Part shown: piece by piece, positions 40,771 to 49,203 of the stretch
Layout: every line of letters begins with the position of its first letter
Numbering within the stretch: position 1 is the stretch's first letter
Source of the DNA: Dehalococcoidia bacterium
Lineage (GTDB): Bacteria; Chloroflexota; Dehalococcoidia; Lucifugimonadales; UBA1123
Assembly (NCBI GenBank): GCA_009838465.1
Contig: VXRN01000027.1
Coordinates: 1 to 64,000, forward strand
Direction: 5' to 3'
Length of the DNA: 64,000 nucleotides
Made by a program: the position numbers and the translations under genes
The notes under the pieces: generated by a model
The model's database searches: none
Seen by the model: the letters and a program-made list of their open reading frames with translations, nothing else
What the model was told of the DNA's origin: nothing

Positions 40771-41718
40771 TCATGAGTATCGAATTCTCGGGTCTATCGC
40801 CGCATACAGGAGATCTATCACAAAGACCATAAGAACATAGGCGACAGTCAGTACCAACACCCCTCCGGTCATCAACGGAAAGTCGTTGTTTATGACTGCG
40901 GTGTAAACCATCTGGCCCAGCCCTGGCCAGGCAAACACAGTCTCGGTCACGACCGTTCCCCCGATAAAGCCCACCAGGATGAGCGCAGAGAAAGTCAGCG
41001 GCGGTATCAGAGCGTTCTTGAAAGCGTGCTTCCAGACCACCGCGTTGGCTCCCACGCCCTTGGCCCTGGCCAGCTTGACGAATTCGGAGTCCAATACCTC
41101 CAGCATCGAGGATCTCACGAGCCTCATAAGCCCGGCGGATGCGAGCCAGCCCAGAGTTATCGCGGGCATGATGAAATACGTCAGGCGGTCAAAGAATCCT
41201 GTGGCGTCATGTCCGCGAGTTCCGGATGGCAGCCAGTCGAGATTCACCGAAAATATCAATATAAGCATTATGCCCAGCCAGAACGGCGGCAGCGCCTGGC
41301 CGAAGACCGCGAAGGTCCTTCCTATGACGTCCCATATCGTCCCGCGTTTTACCGCGGACAACATACCAAGAGGGATGCCGGTCAGCAAAACAAAAAGTGT
41401 AGCCGACAGACCAAGCTGAAGGCTGGCTGGAGCGAACCCCACTACCATCTGCATCACAGGCTGGCCGGTCTTCAGAGAATATCCAAAGTCGCCTTGAAAT
41501 ATACCCTTGCCTATCCATATGAAGTATTGAAAGATCAGCGGCTTGTCGAGATGGAGGTCTTTCCCCCATTGCTCCCACTGTTCGGGCGAAACATATCCAA
41601 CGTTCAGCATGACGTTACGGGGGTCGCCCTGGAGCCTTGACAGCACGAATACGAACAGGGTGGCGGCGATAATTGCCATTACCAGAAATGCAAGGCGTCT
41701 GATAACAAATGTCCTCAT
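40771..41718 (-). CDS. Peptide/nickel ABC transporter permease (DppB/OppB-like)
   Basis: A 315-residue permease. RRLAFLVMAIIAATLFVFVLSRLQGDP at the start and FGYSLKTGQPV are family marks; the coupling helix is LDSEFVKLARAKGVGANAVVWKHAFKNALIPP and the end has FVIDLLYAAIDPRIRYS. Works with the DppC-like partner and the solute-binding lipoprotein encoded upstream. No DppD/DppF ATPase genes are in this window, so the energy-coupling subunits must be shared or encoded elsewhere. Confidence 0.94.
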   Translation of the reverse strand: MRTFVIRRLAFLVMAIIAATLFVFVLSRLQGDPRNVMLNVGYVSPEQWEQWGKDLHLDKPLIFQYFIWIGKGIFQGDFGYSLKTGQPVMQMVVGFAPASLQLGLSATLFVLLTGIPLGMLSAVKRGTIWDVIGRTFAVFGQALPPFWLGIMLILIFSVNLDWLPSGTRGHDATGFFDRLTYFIMPAITLGWLASAGLMRLVRSSMLEVLDSEFVKLARAKGVGANAVVWKHAFKNALIPPLTFSALILVGFIGGTVVTETVFAWPGLGQMVYTAVINNDFPLMTGGVLVLTVAYVLMVFVIDLLYAAIDPRIRYS

Positions 41719-41776
41719 ATGTCACGCCCCTGTCGTCGCGCGCTATCCCGAGCCTCAGGCTTATGCCAGAAATCCG

Positions 41777-41812
41777 ATAGCTGCCCCAGCGGAAAGATGC
41801 AGGGGCAGCTAT
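41777..41812 (-). other. Intercistronic hairpin between binding protein and permease genes
   Basis: ATAGCTGCCCC and GGGGCAGCTAT form a perfect 11-bp stem with a 14-base loop. Read in the transcript direction it is not followed by a T run. Such stems between a binding-protein gene and its permease genes often stabilise the upstream mRNA and lower read-through. Inference from position. Confidence 0.65.
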
Positions 41813-41843
41813 TTTCAGTTCAGCAGACGGGTTTGTCCTACTT

Positions 41844-44087
41844 CTACTTCTTGGCGGGAACCACAGTCTCGAACGAGTTGGGAAGCTCGTATGGCTTGAG
41901 GTTCCAACTCTCGACCGTGTCGGGGTTCAATCCGATCAGCACGGGAACTTCGACCACGCCGGAAGTCAGAGTCATGTCGTACGCCCAGTCCAGGATCCTC
42001 TCGCGAGATGCGAGGTTCTCTTCAGAGCCTTTGGCCTGTACGCGGGTCTCTTCTCTGTTGGACCAGTAGCGGTTGTCCTCGATGCTGGGGTTCCAGCCAC
42101 CGGCAGGAAGCGGCCACAGACCGCCGCCGGGCAGCGTGCCTCCACCCTCGCCCAGGCGACCGTGCTTGCTGGTCGGACCCCAGCGAGTCATCCACGGCAC
42201 GTGGAGCTGGCGGCCGAGCATGGTCGGGCGGCGCGAGGAGTACTGCGTGCTGTCTATCCAGGGCTCGAGTCCCAGATTCTCTTTCCACTGCCCAACGGTA
42301 GCTTCGCAGACCTCCAGCGAGGTGCCGTTGCCCTGCGAGCAGAAGAACTCGAACTCGAATCCGGGTTCCACACCCGACTCGGCCAGGTGCTGCTGCGCGA
42401 GGTCGGGATCAAAAGCGTAGCTCCAGCGCTCCTTGTACTCGGGGTGCGTCTGGTGCAGCGTCATTCCGGGGAAGGCTCCGCCATAGACGGCTCCGCCATA
42501 TCCTCCGGTAACGGAGGCGGCGATGAGTTCGCGGTCTATCGCGAAGGCGAGCGCCTTGCGGAAGGCCTTTGCCTTAAGCATGGAAGGTGTCTCGTAGGAG
42601 AACTTGTCGGTGTCGTTGTAGTCGAAGCCCACCGAGTCTTCAGTGAACCGAGAGTCCATACCGTCGAACTCGACAAGCTCGAAGTTGGCGACTTCACAGC
42701 CCACGCCGGGGGTATCCTGAATAGCGGGATCGGACCTGTCTATGCCAACACACTCGGTGCGGGGGTCGCCGATCCAGGGGTACTTGTCGGAGGGTATGAA
42801 GCCCTGGCGAAGCACCGGCCTGCCGGAAAGGTCCTCGTCACCCAGTGTGGAATTCGGGGGATATCTGAACGACCAGTCGTTGCCCGCGAAGTAGAAGAAG
42901 TTGCCATTGATGGCGTCAAGTCCCTGGTGGAACTGGAAGCCTTCGTCTTCAAGCCGGCCAACGTCTTGTATGGAGGCCATGGCTATGTCCGCCGCGCCGG
43001 TCTGGAGCATCGCGGATCGCTGCTGGGCCTCGTTTGCCTGGATGAATACCAGCCTGTCGAAGCCCGCGTTCGCGCGCCAGTGATCAGTCCTGGCCTCAGA
43101 CTCGATTCTCTCAGCAGGAAGCCATTCGTGGACTACGAACGGGCCGGAACCGTGCGGCACACCGAAGGTATCGCCCAGTTCGTCATAGAGCTGCTTGGAC
43201 TGCATCCAGATCGCGTCCTGGCAGATCGAGGAAGCGTCCTGCAGACCGTCCGACCGGAACGCTCTGTTCTCGGCTACCGCCACATACTTGCTCTCAGCGT
43301 GCCAGGGCTTGTAATACTCGTAAGCCTGAGACGAGTTGGAGTGAGCGGAGCTTGTGTCCTCGGAACCGGCGTCGTTGAACGACCATGCCACGTCTTCGGC
43401 GGTCAGTTCGCCAACCCTAGTGAGTTCTCCGTCAACCGAGCGGTAGAAGTCAATGCCTTCGCGGACGAACACTCTGATCGTTCCCTGACTTGCGATATCC
43501 GAAAGGTCCGCGTCGTCCAGAGACTCGCCGGTCTGTTCATTCTCGAGAGTCTTTCCACCCAGTTTGACCATGCCACCGGACTTGGAGGGAAGTTCCCACT
43601 CCCAGCCCGTGGCTACGAACGGGGCGTGGCATGCCTCTCCGGTAGCCCTAATCGGGTTGCCCTGATCGTCGAACGTAGGCTCCCAGCCGAGCAGAGGCTC
43701 CTGGAAGCCGAAGAAACCGTGGAACAGAACGTCGGGCCATGTGCCCTTGACGTTGCGGAACTGGGGCGTTCCCACGTTGTCGAACGCGACGGTTATGGTC
43801 ACGCTCTCCATGGTCTCTTCCATCATCGCCGCGGTCGGAGCGGGCGCGGGCTGGGCCGCCGCCGTGGGCGCGGCCATAGCAGGCGCGGGCTGAGACGGAG
43901 CCGCCGCGGTTGGGGCGGCAGGAGCGGGCGCCGCCGGGGCAGGAGCGGCAGGGGCCGGAGCTGATGGAGCCGCCGGTTCCGTATCTGCATCCGAACTACA
44001 TGCCAATGCGAACGCGGCTACCAGCGATACCATTACTGCCAGGCCGAATGCCAATCGCCATTTCGATTGAACACGCTTAAATGTCAT
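41844..44087 (-). CDS. Peptide-type ABC transporter substrate-binding lipoprotein
   Basis: About 747 residues, longer than the usual 500-600 of the SBP_bac_5 family. Start at the ATG after GGGAGG. A signal peptide leads to lipobox FALAC, followed by an Ala/Pro-rich stalk (APAAPAPAAPAPAAP) and then the binding domain. Typical are VFVREGIDFYRS, LTAEDVAWSFNDA and TPSMLKAKAFRKALAFAIDRELIA. Two insertions rich in Cys and acidic residues account for the extra length. It is probably the receptor for a peptide, opine or similar solute, passing it to the two downstream permeases. Confidence 0.92.
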   Translation of the reverse strand: MTFKRVQSKWRLAFGLAVMVSLVAAFALACSSDADTEPAAPSAPAPAAPAPAAPAPAAPTAAAPSQPAPAMAAPTAAAQPAPAPTAAMMEETMESVTITVAFDNVGTPQFRNVKGTWPDVLFHGFFGFQEPLLGWEPTFDDQGNPIRATGEACHAPFVATGWEWELPSKSGGMVKLGGKTLENEQTGESLDDADLSDIASQGTIRVFVREGIDFYRSVDGELTRVGELTAEDVAWSFNDAGSEDTSSAHSNSSQAYEYYKPWHAESKYVAVAENRAFRSDGLQDASSICQDAIWMQSKQLYDELGDTFGVPHGSGPFVVHEWLPAERIESEARTDHWRANAGFDRLVFIQANEAQQRSAMLQTGAADIAMASIQDVGRLEDEGFQFHQGLDAINGNFFYFAGNDWSFRYPPNSTLGDEDLSGRPVLRQGFIPSDKYPWIGDPRTECVGIDRSDPAIQDTPGVGCEVANFELVEFDGMDSRFTEDSVGFDYNDTDKFSYETPSMLKAKAFRKALAFAIDRELIAASVTGGYGGAVYGGAFPGMTLHQTHPEYKERWSYAFDPDLAQQHLAESGVEPGFEFEFFCSQGNGTSLEVCEATVGQWKENLGLEPWIDSTQYSSRRPTMLGRQLHVPWMTRWGPTSKHGRLGEGGGTLPGGGLWPLPAGGWNPSIEDNRYWSNREETRVQAKGSEENLASRERILDWAYDMTLTSGVVEVPVLIGLNPDTVESWNLKPYELPNSFETVVPAKK

Positions 44088-44250
44088 ATTTTCCTCCCCT
44101 TTCGTCTTTAGTGACGCGAGTGCCGCCACCCTGAACGAAGACATAGCTACTTAATGTTACTGATCAATAGTGCATATAATCACAATTTTTTGTTCCAAAA
44201 GTCAAATCCGGCACCTGCGAGGCAGAGCTTTTCGTAGTCGGGGCTGAACA

Positions 44251-44530
44251 CATTCCGTGGGACGGATTCGCCTGGTCATATACTTTCGTTTATAAAGCGA
44301 CAGGTGGCAGCAGGTGGCTTAACTGGTGAGCGACAGGTAGGCAACAGGTGATTAGAACACCAGAGATCCACCTGTTAATCACCTGCGTTAGCTTTGGGAG
44401 AGATTTTTCGCTACTCCGATTTTGGGCCAGCATAACCGGATATTTATGTATGTCGAGGTTCAGGATCATGGTTGGACACGCTTCGCTATTAGTTGATATG
44501 TTCGTATTATAGTGTATTCAGTGCACGAAT
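44251..44530. repeat. Inverted dispersed element with helically phased CAGGTG/CACCTG array (copy 2)
   Basis: The reverse complement of the element at 2.75-3.02 kb. CAGGTG-type hexamers start at 44301, 44311, 44323 (CTGGTG), 44334 (CAGGTA), 44345; CACCAG at 44358; CACCTG at 44369 and 44380. Neighbouring starts are 10, 12, 11, 11, 13, 11 and 11 bp apart, and the order mirrors copy 1. It lies in the 571-bp divergent space between the binding-protein gene (its start about 165 bp away, in the same relation as copy 1 to DUF1800) and the response regulator. Confidence 0.82.
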
Positions 44531-44566
44531 ATGCAGTGCTATGGGAAACTCAGGAAGGCTCTGAAA

Positions 44567-44586
44567 AGTCCTCGGTGGCGAGGACT
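44567..44586. other. Hairpin upstream of the response regulator
   Basis: AGTCCTCG-GTGG-CGAGGACT forms a perfect 8-bp stem about 75 bp before the regulator start codon. It could be an operator half-site pair or a leader structure. Not seen elsewhere in the window. Confidence 0.5.
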
Positions 44587-44658
44587 GCCGCCGTTGGTTC
44601 CCGACTCGGTTACGTCTGATATACTTGTCCCCCGTAGAATCTTTGCAAGGGATGGTCT

Positions 44659-45339
44659 ATGTCTTTGGAGAGCGCGCCGGCGAGAGGGCCGCGCGAAGAA
44701 CATGAGCTTGTCGCGCTGCTGCGCAGGCAGGAGGTCAACTCGGTGTTTCTGTCCTCGGACAGCGACCCCGCGATGGTGGGCAACAACCTGGAATCCGCCC
44801 CCGCACTTGCCCTGATAGATACCGCGTATATGACGTCCTTCGAGGTGGAAAAGTACGCGCAGGCTTGTACGGATGCCGGCGTTCCGGCTATCGCGCTGGT
44901 GCCGCGCACCCGCGTGCCGGGACTCGAACCCTCGCTTCCGCTGGCCGATTTCATTACCAGCCCGCCCGACCCGGACGAACTAGTAGTCAGGGCTCGCCGG
45001 GTTCTCGAATCGGGAAAGCAGCATAAAGATGACGACAGCCACATCATCCGCGCGGGCGACATTCAGATAGACACCTCCAGCTACGACGTGACGATACGCG
45101 GAAGTCGCATAGGACTCACGTTCAAGGAGTACGAACTCCTGAAGCTGCTGGCGGAGAACCCGGGCAGGGTGTTTTCCAGGTACGCGCTGCTCAACCAGAT
45201 CTGGGGGTACGAATACTTCGGCGGTACCAGAACCGTTGACGTCCATATCCGTCGCCTCAGAAGCAAGATACAGGATGCCGAGCATAACTTCATCGAAACC
45301 ATCTGGAACGTCGGATACAGGTTCAGGGAAGAGAGATAA
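44659..45339 (+). CDS. OmpR/PhoB-type response regulator with degenerate receiver
   Basis: A 226-residue DNA-binding regulator. The C-terminal winged helix is classical: LTFKEYELLKLLAENPGRVFSRYALLNQIWGYEYFGGTRTVDVHIRRLRSKI. The N-terminal domain keeps a receiver-like order, with LALID (Asp54) at the phospho-acceptor position. The acidic pair normally before beta-1 is absent, and the conserved Lys of the KP loop is replaced in FITSPPD. Phosphorylation is therefore doubtful and no histidine kinase gene is adjacent. Start at an ATG after AAGGG. It is divergent from the transporter operon and could regulate it. Confidence 0.88.
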   Translation: MSLESAPARGPREEHELVALLRRQEVNSVFLSSDSDPAMVGNNLESAPALALIDTAYMTSFEVEKYAQACTDAGVPAIALVPRTRVPGLEPSLPLADFITSPPDPDELVVRARRVLESGKQHKDDDSHIIRAGDIQIDTSSYDVTIRGSRIGLTFKEYELLKLLAENPGRVFSRYALLNQIWGYEYFGGTRTVDVHIRRLRSKIQDAEHNFIETIWNVGYRFREER

Positions 45340-45359
45340 ATGACTATCTCAAAACCTAA

Positions 45360-45535
45360 TCGGAAGGGATTTCACCTCCATCCCCGTATCAAGTACGGGG
45401 CAGGCTCTAACCTTCCCCCGTCAAGGGCTGAGAGGGGTAGGTATTGAACTTGGATTGGTGGAGTCACCCCCATCCTAACCTTCCCCCATCAAGGGGGAAG
45501 GGACTTTTGCCTACCCTTGTCGCTCGTTTCCGGCG
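45360..45535. repeat. Dispersed repeat cassette, inverted orientation
   Basis: CCCCGTATCAAGTACGGGGC, AGGCTCTAACCTTCCCCCGT, AGGGGTAGGTATTGAACTTG, GTGGAGTCACCCCCATCCTA and TCAAGGGGGAAGGGACTTTT. It is the reverse complement of the 13.7 and 28.2 kb cassettes. Lies between the regulator and ilvE genes. Confidence 0.87.
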
Positions 45536-45582
45536 CTCGTTTTTGGATAGTTACTAAGTAGAACAAAAGAGGGAGATCCGAT

Positions 45583-46509
45583 ATGACACAAGAGAGAGTC
45601 GCTTACGTAAATGGCAAGATAGTGCCCGAGAGCCAGGCCGTGGTCTCGATACGGGACAGGGGATTTCTCCAGGGCGACGCGGTGTTCGACACCACACGAA
45701 CCTTCGGACACAGGATATTCAGGCTGGACGAGCATCTGGACCGTTTCTTCAACTCGCTCAAGTACATGAGGATAGACCCCGGCCTGTCCAAGCAGGAATT
45801 CGCCCGCATAACGATGGAAGTCCTGGATGCCAACCTTTCCCTGATCGGCGAGGATGACGACTACTGGGTCAGCCAGCGCGTCTCCAGGGGCGTAATGGTT
45901 GACAGCGAGTACGTGCCGACCGTGGTTATCGAGTGCGCGCCGCTGCCGTTCGACGTGAGGGCCAAGTATTACAGGGATGGGCTGCCGGTAATCGTTCCGT
46001 CGGTGCGCCGAACTCCGCCGGAGGCGCAGAGTCCCAGGGCAAAGGTGCACAACTACGTGAACCTGGTGCAGGCGGAACTAGAGGCCAAGGCGCACAATCC
46101 CGACGCCTGGCCCATATTGCTAGATACCAACGGCAACCTGGCCGAGGGGCCAGGAAGCAACATATTCGTCGTGAAGGACGGTGAACTGCTCACTCCCAAA
46201 GAGCAGTATGTGCTGTCGGGCATCAGCCGACGCGTGACGATAGAACTTGCCCAGGAACTCGGCATCGCCGTCCACGAGGCGGACATTGACCTGTATGACG
46301 CCTACACCGCGGATGAGGCGTTCGTCACCTCCACCAGCTTCTGCATCTGCCCTGTGTCGTCGGTCAACGGCTCGGAGATCGGAGACGGTTCTGTTCCGGG
46401 TCCAGTCACCGACAGGTTGACGAAAGCGTACAGCGGCATGGTGGGGATTGACATCGAGGCACAGTACCTTGCCCGGTTGGACAATGCGACCAGCGGATGG
46501 GCGCTGTAA
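45583..46509 (+). CDS. ilvE: Branched-chain amino acid aminotransferase-like, PLP fold type IV
   Basis: A 308-residue class IV aminotransferase. RDRGFLQGDAVFDT near the start, RAKVHNYVN with the PLP-binding Lys154, LLDTNGNLAEGPGSNIFVVKDG for the cofactor phosphate, and TSTSFCICPVSSVNG near the end fit branched-chain aminotransferase and its close D-amino acid or aminodeoxychorismate-lyase relatives. Substrate choice inside class IV cannot be settled by eye. The next genes, hicB-like, thrB and aspartate kinase, belong partly to amino acid biosynthesis. The ATG has an acceptable purine-rich leader (GAGGGAGATCC). Confidence 0.87.
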   Translation: MTQERVAYVNGKIVPESQAVVSIRDRGFLQGDAVFDTTRTFGHRIFRLDEHLDRFFNSLKYMRIDPGLSKQEFARITMEVLDANLSLIGEDDDYWVSQRVSRGVMVDSEYVPTVVIECAPLPFDVRAKYYRDGLPVIVPSVRRTPPEAQSPRAKVHNYVNLVQAELEAKAHNPDAWPILLDTNGNLAEGPGSNIFVVKDGELLTPKEQYVLSGISRRVTIELAQELGIAVHEADIDLYDAYTADEAFVTSTSFCICPVSSVNGSEIGDGSVPGPVTDRLTKAYSGMVGIDIEAQYLARLDNATSGWAL

Positions 46510-46519
46510 ATCGTCTGCA

Positions 46520-46650
46520 GACCTTTGGAAGGATCACAAAAGTGGTTCGTGACCCTCACCCTAACCCTCTCCCAAGGGGAGAGGGGACTGTTGCGCTACC
46601 GATTCCGACGGTCGTCTTATAGACGCGCACCAGATACTTGATGCTTCTCA
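46520..46650. repeat. Long repeat unit, inverted partner of 22.4 kb
   Basis: TCACAAAAGTGGTTCGTGAC, CCTCACCCTAACCCTCTCCC, GGGGAGAGGGGACTGTTGCG, CTACCGATTCCGACGGTCGT and TTATAGACGCGCACCAG. It is the reverse complement of the unit at 22,395-22,515 with about a dozen differences. Confidence 0.87.
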
Positions 46651-46668
46651 GATCTTGGAGAGATAGAC

Positions 46669-46926
46669 ATGGCTGCAAGACCAGTGCTAAGTGAATACAT
46701 TGGCCAGACAATGGAGCAGGCCGAGTATGTCAAGCTGGAGGACGAATCCTATGGCGGGAGCATTCCGGCTTGTGTCGGAGTTCTGGCCTTTGGCGAAACC
46801 CTCAGAGATTGTGACGCCCAACTGCGTTCGACCCTTGAAGACTGGACATTGCTTGGGCTGAAACTCGGACATCCACTTCCAATAGTGTCCGGAATTGATC
46901 TCAACACGGACCCGAAACGTGGGTAG
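46669..46926 (+). CDS. Orphan HicB-family antitoxin-like protein
   Basis: An 85-residue HicB-type protein. EYVKLEDESYGGSIPACVGVLAFGETLRDCDAQLRSTLEDW is the RNase-H-like HicB core, and LLGLKLGHPLPIVSGIDLN the typical end. No DNA-binding tail follows and no HicA toxin gene (short dsRBD-like protein with a conserved His) lies on either side. ATG after GGAGAGATA. Its 3' end overlaps the homoserine kinase start by eight bases, so it is embedded in a biosynthetic operon. It may have lost the toxin or have a different role. Confidence 0.82.
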   Translation: MAARPVLSEYIGQTMEQAEYVKLEDESYGGSIPACVGVLAFGETLRDCDAQLRSTLEDWTLLGLKLGHPLPIVSGIDLNTDPKRG

Positions 46927-47818
46927 TAGGATCACAGTCAAAGTTCCCGCGACATCGGCCAACATGGGGCCGGGCTTCGATTGCCTCGGTATTGCACTCG
47001 ACATCTGGAACATCGTTAGCGTGGAGGTCGGCGGACGCGGATTCGAGATATACGGACACGGCGAAGATGAACTTCCCAGAGACGAATCCAATCTCGTGTG
47101 GTCGAGTATTGCCAGAGTATTCAAAGAGGCGGGCATCTCCATGCCCGCCATGTCGCTGACCTGCCACAACGATATACCGACAACTCGAGGGCTTGGCTCC
47201 AGTTCAGCCGCGCTTGTTGGCGGTCTTGTGGCGGGCAACGAGCTCTGCGGCAGCCCTTTCACCAAGGAAGAACTGCTCCAAATAGCGGCGGACACCGAAG
47301 GACATCCCGACAATGTAGCTCCCGCCCTGTTCGGCGGAATGCAGATAGCTGTTTCTCAGGACGGCAGAGTCGTCAGCGCGCCCGTTCCGTTCCCGGAAGA
47401 CCTGTCCGCAGTCTTGTATGTCCCCAACACGTCTATGCCGACCGAGGAGGCGCGGGGCCTTTTGGGAGATAGCGTGCCTAGATCGGACGCAGTGTTCAAC
47501 ATAGGAAGGGCCGCGCTGCTGGTTCGCGCCCTTGCAACCGGCGATCTGGAACATCTGGACATCGCCACCGACGACCTCCTTCACCAGCCGGCCCGTCAAA
47601 CGATCTTCTTCCCGATGAAGAACATCATCAGGGCGGCGCTCGGCGCTGGCGCACTGGGCGCGTTCCTGTCGGGCGCGGGCTCGACGGTGCTCGCGTTCGC
47701 CACCGAGAAGGAGTTCACAATCGGCTACGAAATGGCCGATGCCGCGGTGAAGTCGGGGCTGAGCGGAGAGGTGGTCATAACCAGGCCGACTGGCTTAGGC
47801 GCGCATACGCTGACATGA
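46919..47818 (+). CDS. thrB: Homoserine kinase
   Basis: GHMP kinase of about 299 residues that phosphorylates L-homoserine in threonine synthesis. ITVKVPATSANMGPGFDCLGIALD is the signature start, PTTRGLGSSSAALVGGLVAGNEL the ATP-binding loop, and AGALGAFLSGAGSTVLAF the C-terminal glycine-rich segment. I chose the GTG that overlaps the preceding gene; a TTG eight codons earlier is also in frame but has no motif support. An aspartate kinase gene follows after 100 bp, placing the first and a later step of the threonine route together. Confidence 0.93.
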   Translation: MGSRITVKVPATSANMGPGFDCLGIALDIWNIVSVEVGGRGFEIYGHGEDELPRDESNLVWSSIARVFKEAGISMPAMSLTCHNDIPTTRGLGSSSAALVGGLVAGNELCGSPFTKEELLQIAADTEGHPDNVAPALFGGMQIAVSQDGRVVSAPVPFPEDLSAVLYVPNTSMPTEEARGLLGDSVPRSDAVFNIGRAALLVRALATGDLEHLDIATDDLLHQPARQTIFFPMKNIIRAALGAGALGAFLSGAGSTVLAFATEKEFTIGYEMADAAVKSGLSGEVVITRPTGLGAHTLT

Positions 47819-47918
47819 CAATCCCGAAATGAAATTTGACATACGACCTTCCATCGCGCTAAACCTTCATAGCGGAGATATTCAACTTCCGACTCCAGCA
47901 GCGGATGCAGCATAAGAA

Positions 47919-49151
47919 ATGGACCTCATCGTACAGAAGTATGGCGGGAGCTCGCTTGCCGACGCCGAGAAGATAAAGAACGTGGCGGGCCGCATCGCTC
48001 GCGCGAAAGAAGCCGGAAATAGCGTCGTCGCGGTGGTGAGCGCGATGGGCGACTCCACGGACGAACTCATAGAACTCGCATCCCAGGTGTCCGACAGCCC
48101 CGACCGCCGCGAACTGGACGTACTGCTTTCGACCGGCGAATTGCGGTCCTGTGCGCTGGTGGCCATGACGCTTATGTCGCTGGGACACAAGGCGGTCAGC
48201 CTGAGCGGAGCGCAGGCCGGGATTCGGACCGATTCCCAGTTCGGAATGGCGAAGATAGCCGAGCTCGATCCGCAGCGCATAACGAATGAACTGGACAAGA
48301 ACAAGATCGTGGTGGTCGCCGGATTCCAGGGAATCACCCCGGACATGGACACGACCACGCTGGGGCGGGGCGCGTCCGACCTGACCGCGATAGCCCTTGC
48401 AGCCGGACTGAATGCCAGCCGCTGCGAGGTCTATACCGACGTGGAGGGTATATACACCGCGGACCCCCGCCTGGTGCCCGACGCGGCCAAGTTGGACGAG
48501 ATTAGTTTTGAAGAGATGCTGGAACTTGCCAGCTATGGAGCAAAGATGAACCCGCGCTCGATTGAGCTTGGCATGGTGTACGACACCCCCATACTGGTTG
48601 CATCCAGTTTCTCAGACGCGCCGGGTACGCTGATTCATGGTGAAGTTGATATGAACAAGAATGTGGGTGAAATAAGAAATCGGGTGGTGAGCGTCGCTAC
48701 CGACCCCAATGTAGCCAAGGTAACCGTGCAGGGAGTAACCGACAGGCCGGGCATAGCCGCCAGTTTATTCGAGCCGCTCGCCGCAGAGGGCATAAGCGTG
48801 GACGTCATTGTCCAGAATGCCAGCGCGGGAGGAAAGACCGATCTTACTTTCACCATCAAGCGCGAAGACCTCGCAAGGTCCGAAGACGTGGTGCGACAGG
48901 TGGCCGAAGGCATGGACAGCGATAAGGTGGTGTCCTCGACCGGACTTGCCAAGGTGAGCGTCGTGGGAACCGGTATGCAGGACGCTCCAGGATACGCGAG
49001 CACGATGTTCCGCGCGCTGGCCGACGAGGGCATAAACATCGAGATGATAACCACGTCGGAAATACGCATCACCTGTATCGTGTCCGAAGAGCAGATGGGC
49101 GAGGCGTCTCGCGCGCTTCACGCCGCTTTCGACATAGCATCTCCACGGTAG
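47919..49151 (+). CDS. Aspartate kinase
   Basis: A 410-residue monofunctional aspartate kinase, first step of the lysine/threonine/methionine branch. VQKYGGSSLADAEKIKN, GRGASDLTAIALAAGLNASRCEVYTDVEGIYTADPRLV and EMLELASYGAKM are catalytic-domain hallmarks. Two C-terminal ACT domains (about 265-335 and 345-405) are the expected allosteric sites for Lys or Thr. Like lysC/ask enzymes of similar size, an internal start making a beta subunit is conceivable but not shown. ATG lacks a strong ribosome site (CAGCATAAGAA). Confidence 0.95.
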   Translation: MDLIVQKYGGSSLADAEKIKNVAGRIARAKEAGNSVVAVVSAMGDSTDELIELASQVSDSPDRRELDVLLSTGELRSCALVAMTLMSLGHKAVSLSGAQAGIRTDSQFGMAKIAELDPQRITNELDKNKIVVVAGFQGITPDMDTTTLGRGASDLTAIALAAGLNASRCEVYTDVEGIYTADPRLVPDAAKLDEISFEEMLELASYGAKMNPRSIELGMVYDTPILVASSFSDAPGTLIHGEVDMNKNVGEIRNRVVSVATDPNVAKVTVQGVTDRPGIAASLFEPLAAEGISVDVIVQNASAGGKTDLTFTIKREDLARSEDVVRQVAEGMDSDKVVSSTGLAKVSVVGTGMQDAPGYASTMFRALADEGINIEMITTSEIRITCIVSEEQMGEASRALHAAFDIASPR

Positions 49152-49203
49152 TACACTGGACACTGGCGCCGAACTCCACAGCGATCCGGACTGGAACTAT
49201 GCG

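Noticed and set aside
42162-43964. 600-codon open frame antisense to the peptide-binding lipoprotein
   Set aside because: It is the shadow of a well-supported gene in a GC-rich sequence; no ribosome site or domain.
44301-44385. Regularly spaced hexamers considered as a CRISPR array
   Set aside because: Units are six bases with 4-7 base gaps and change orientation; no repeat of 24-40 bp, no spacers, no cas genes.
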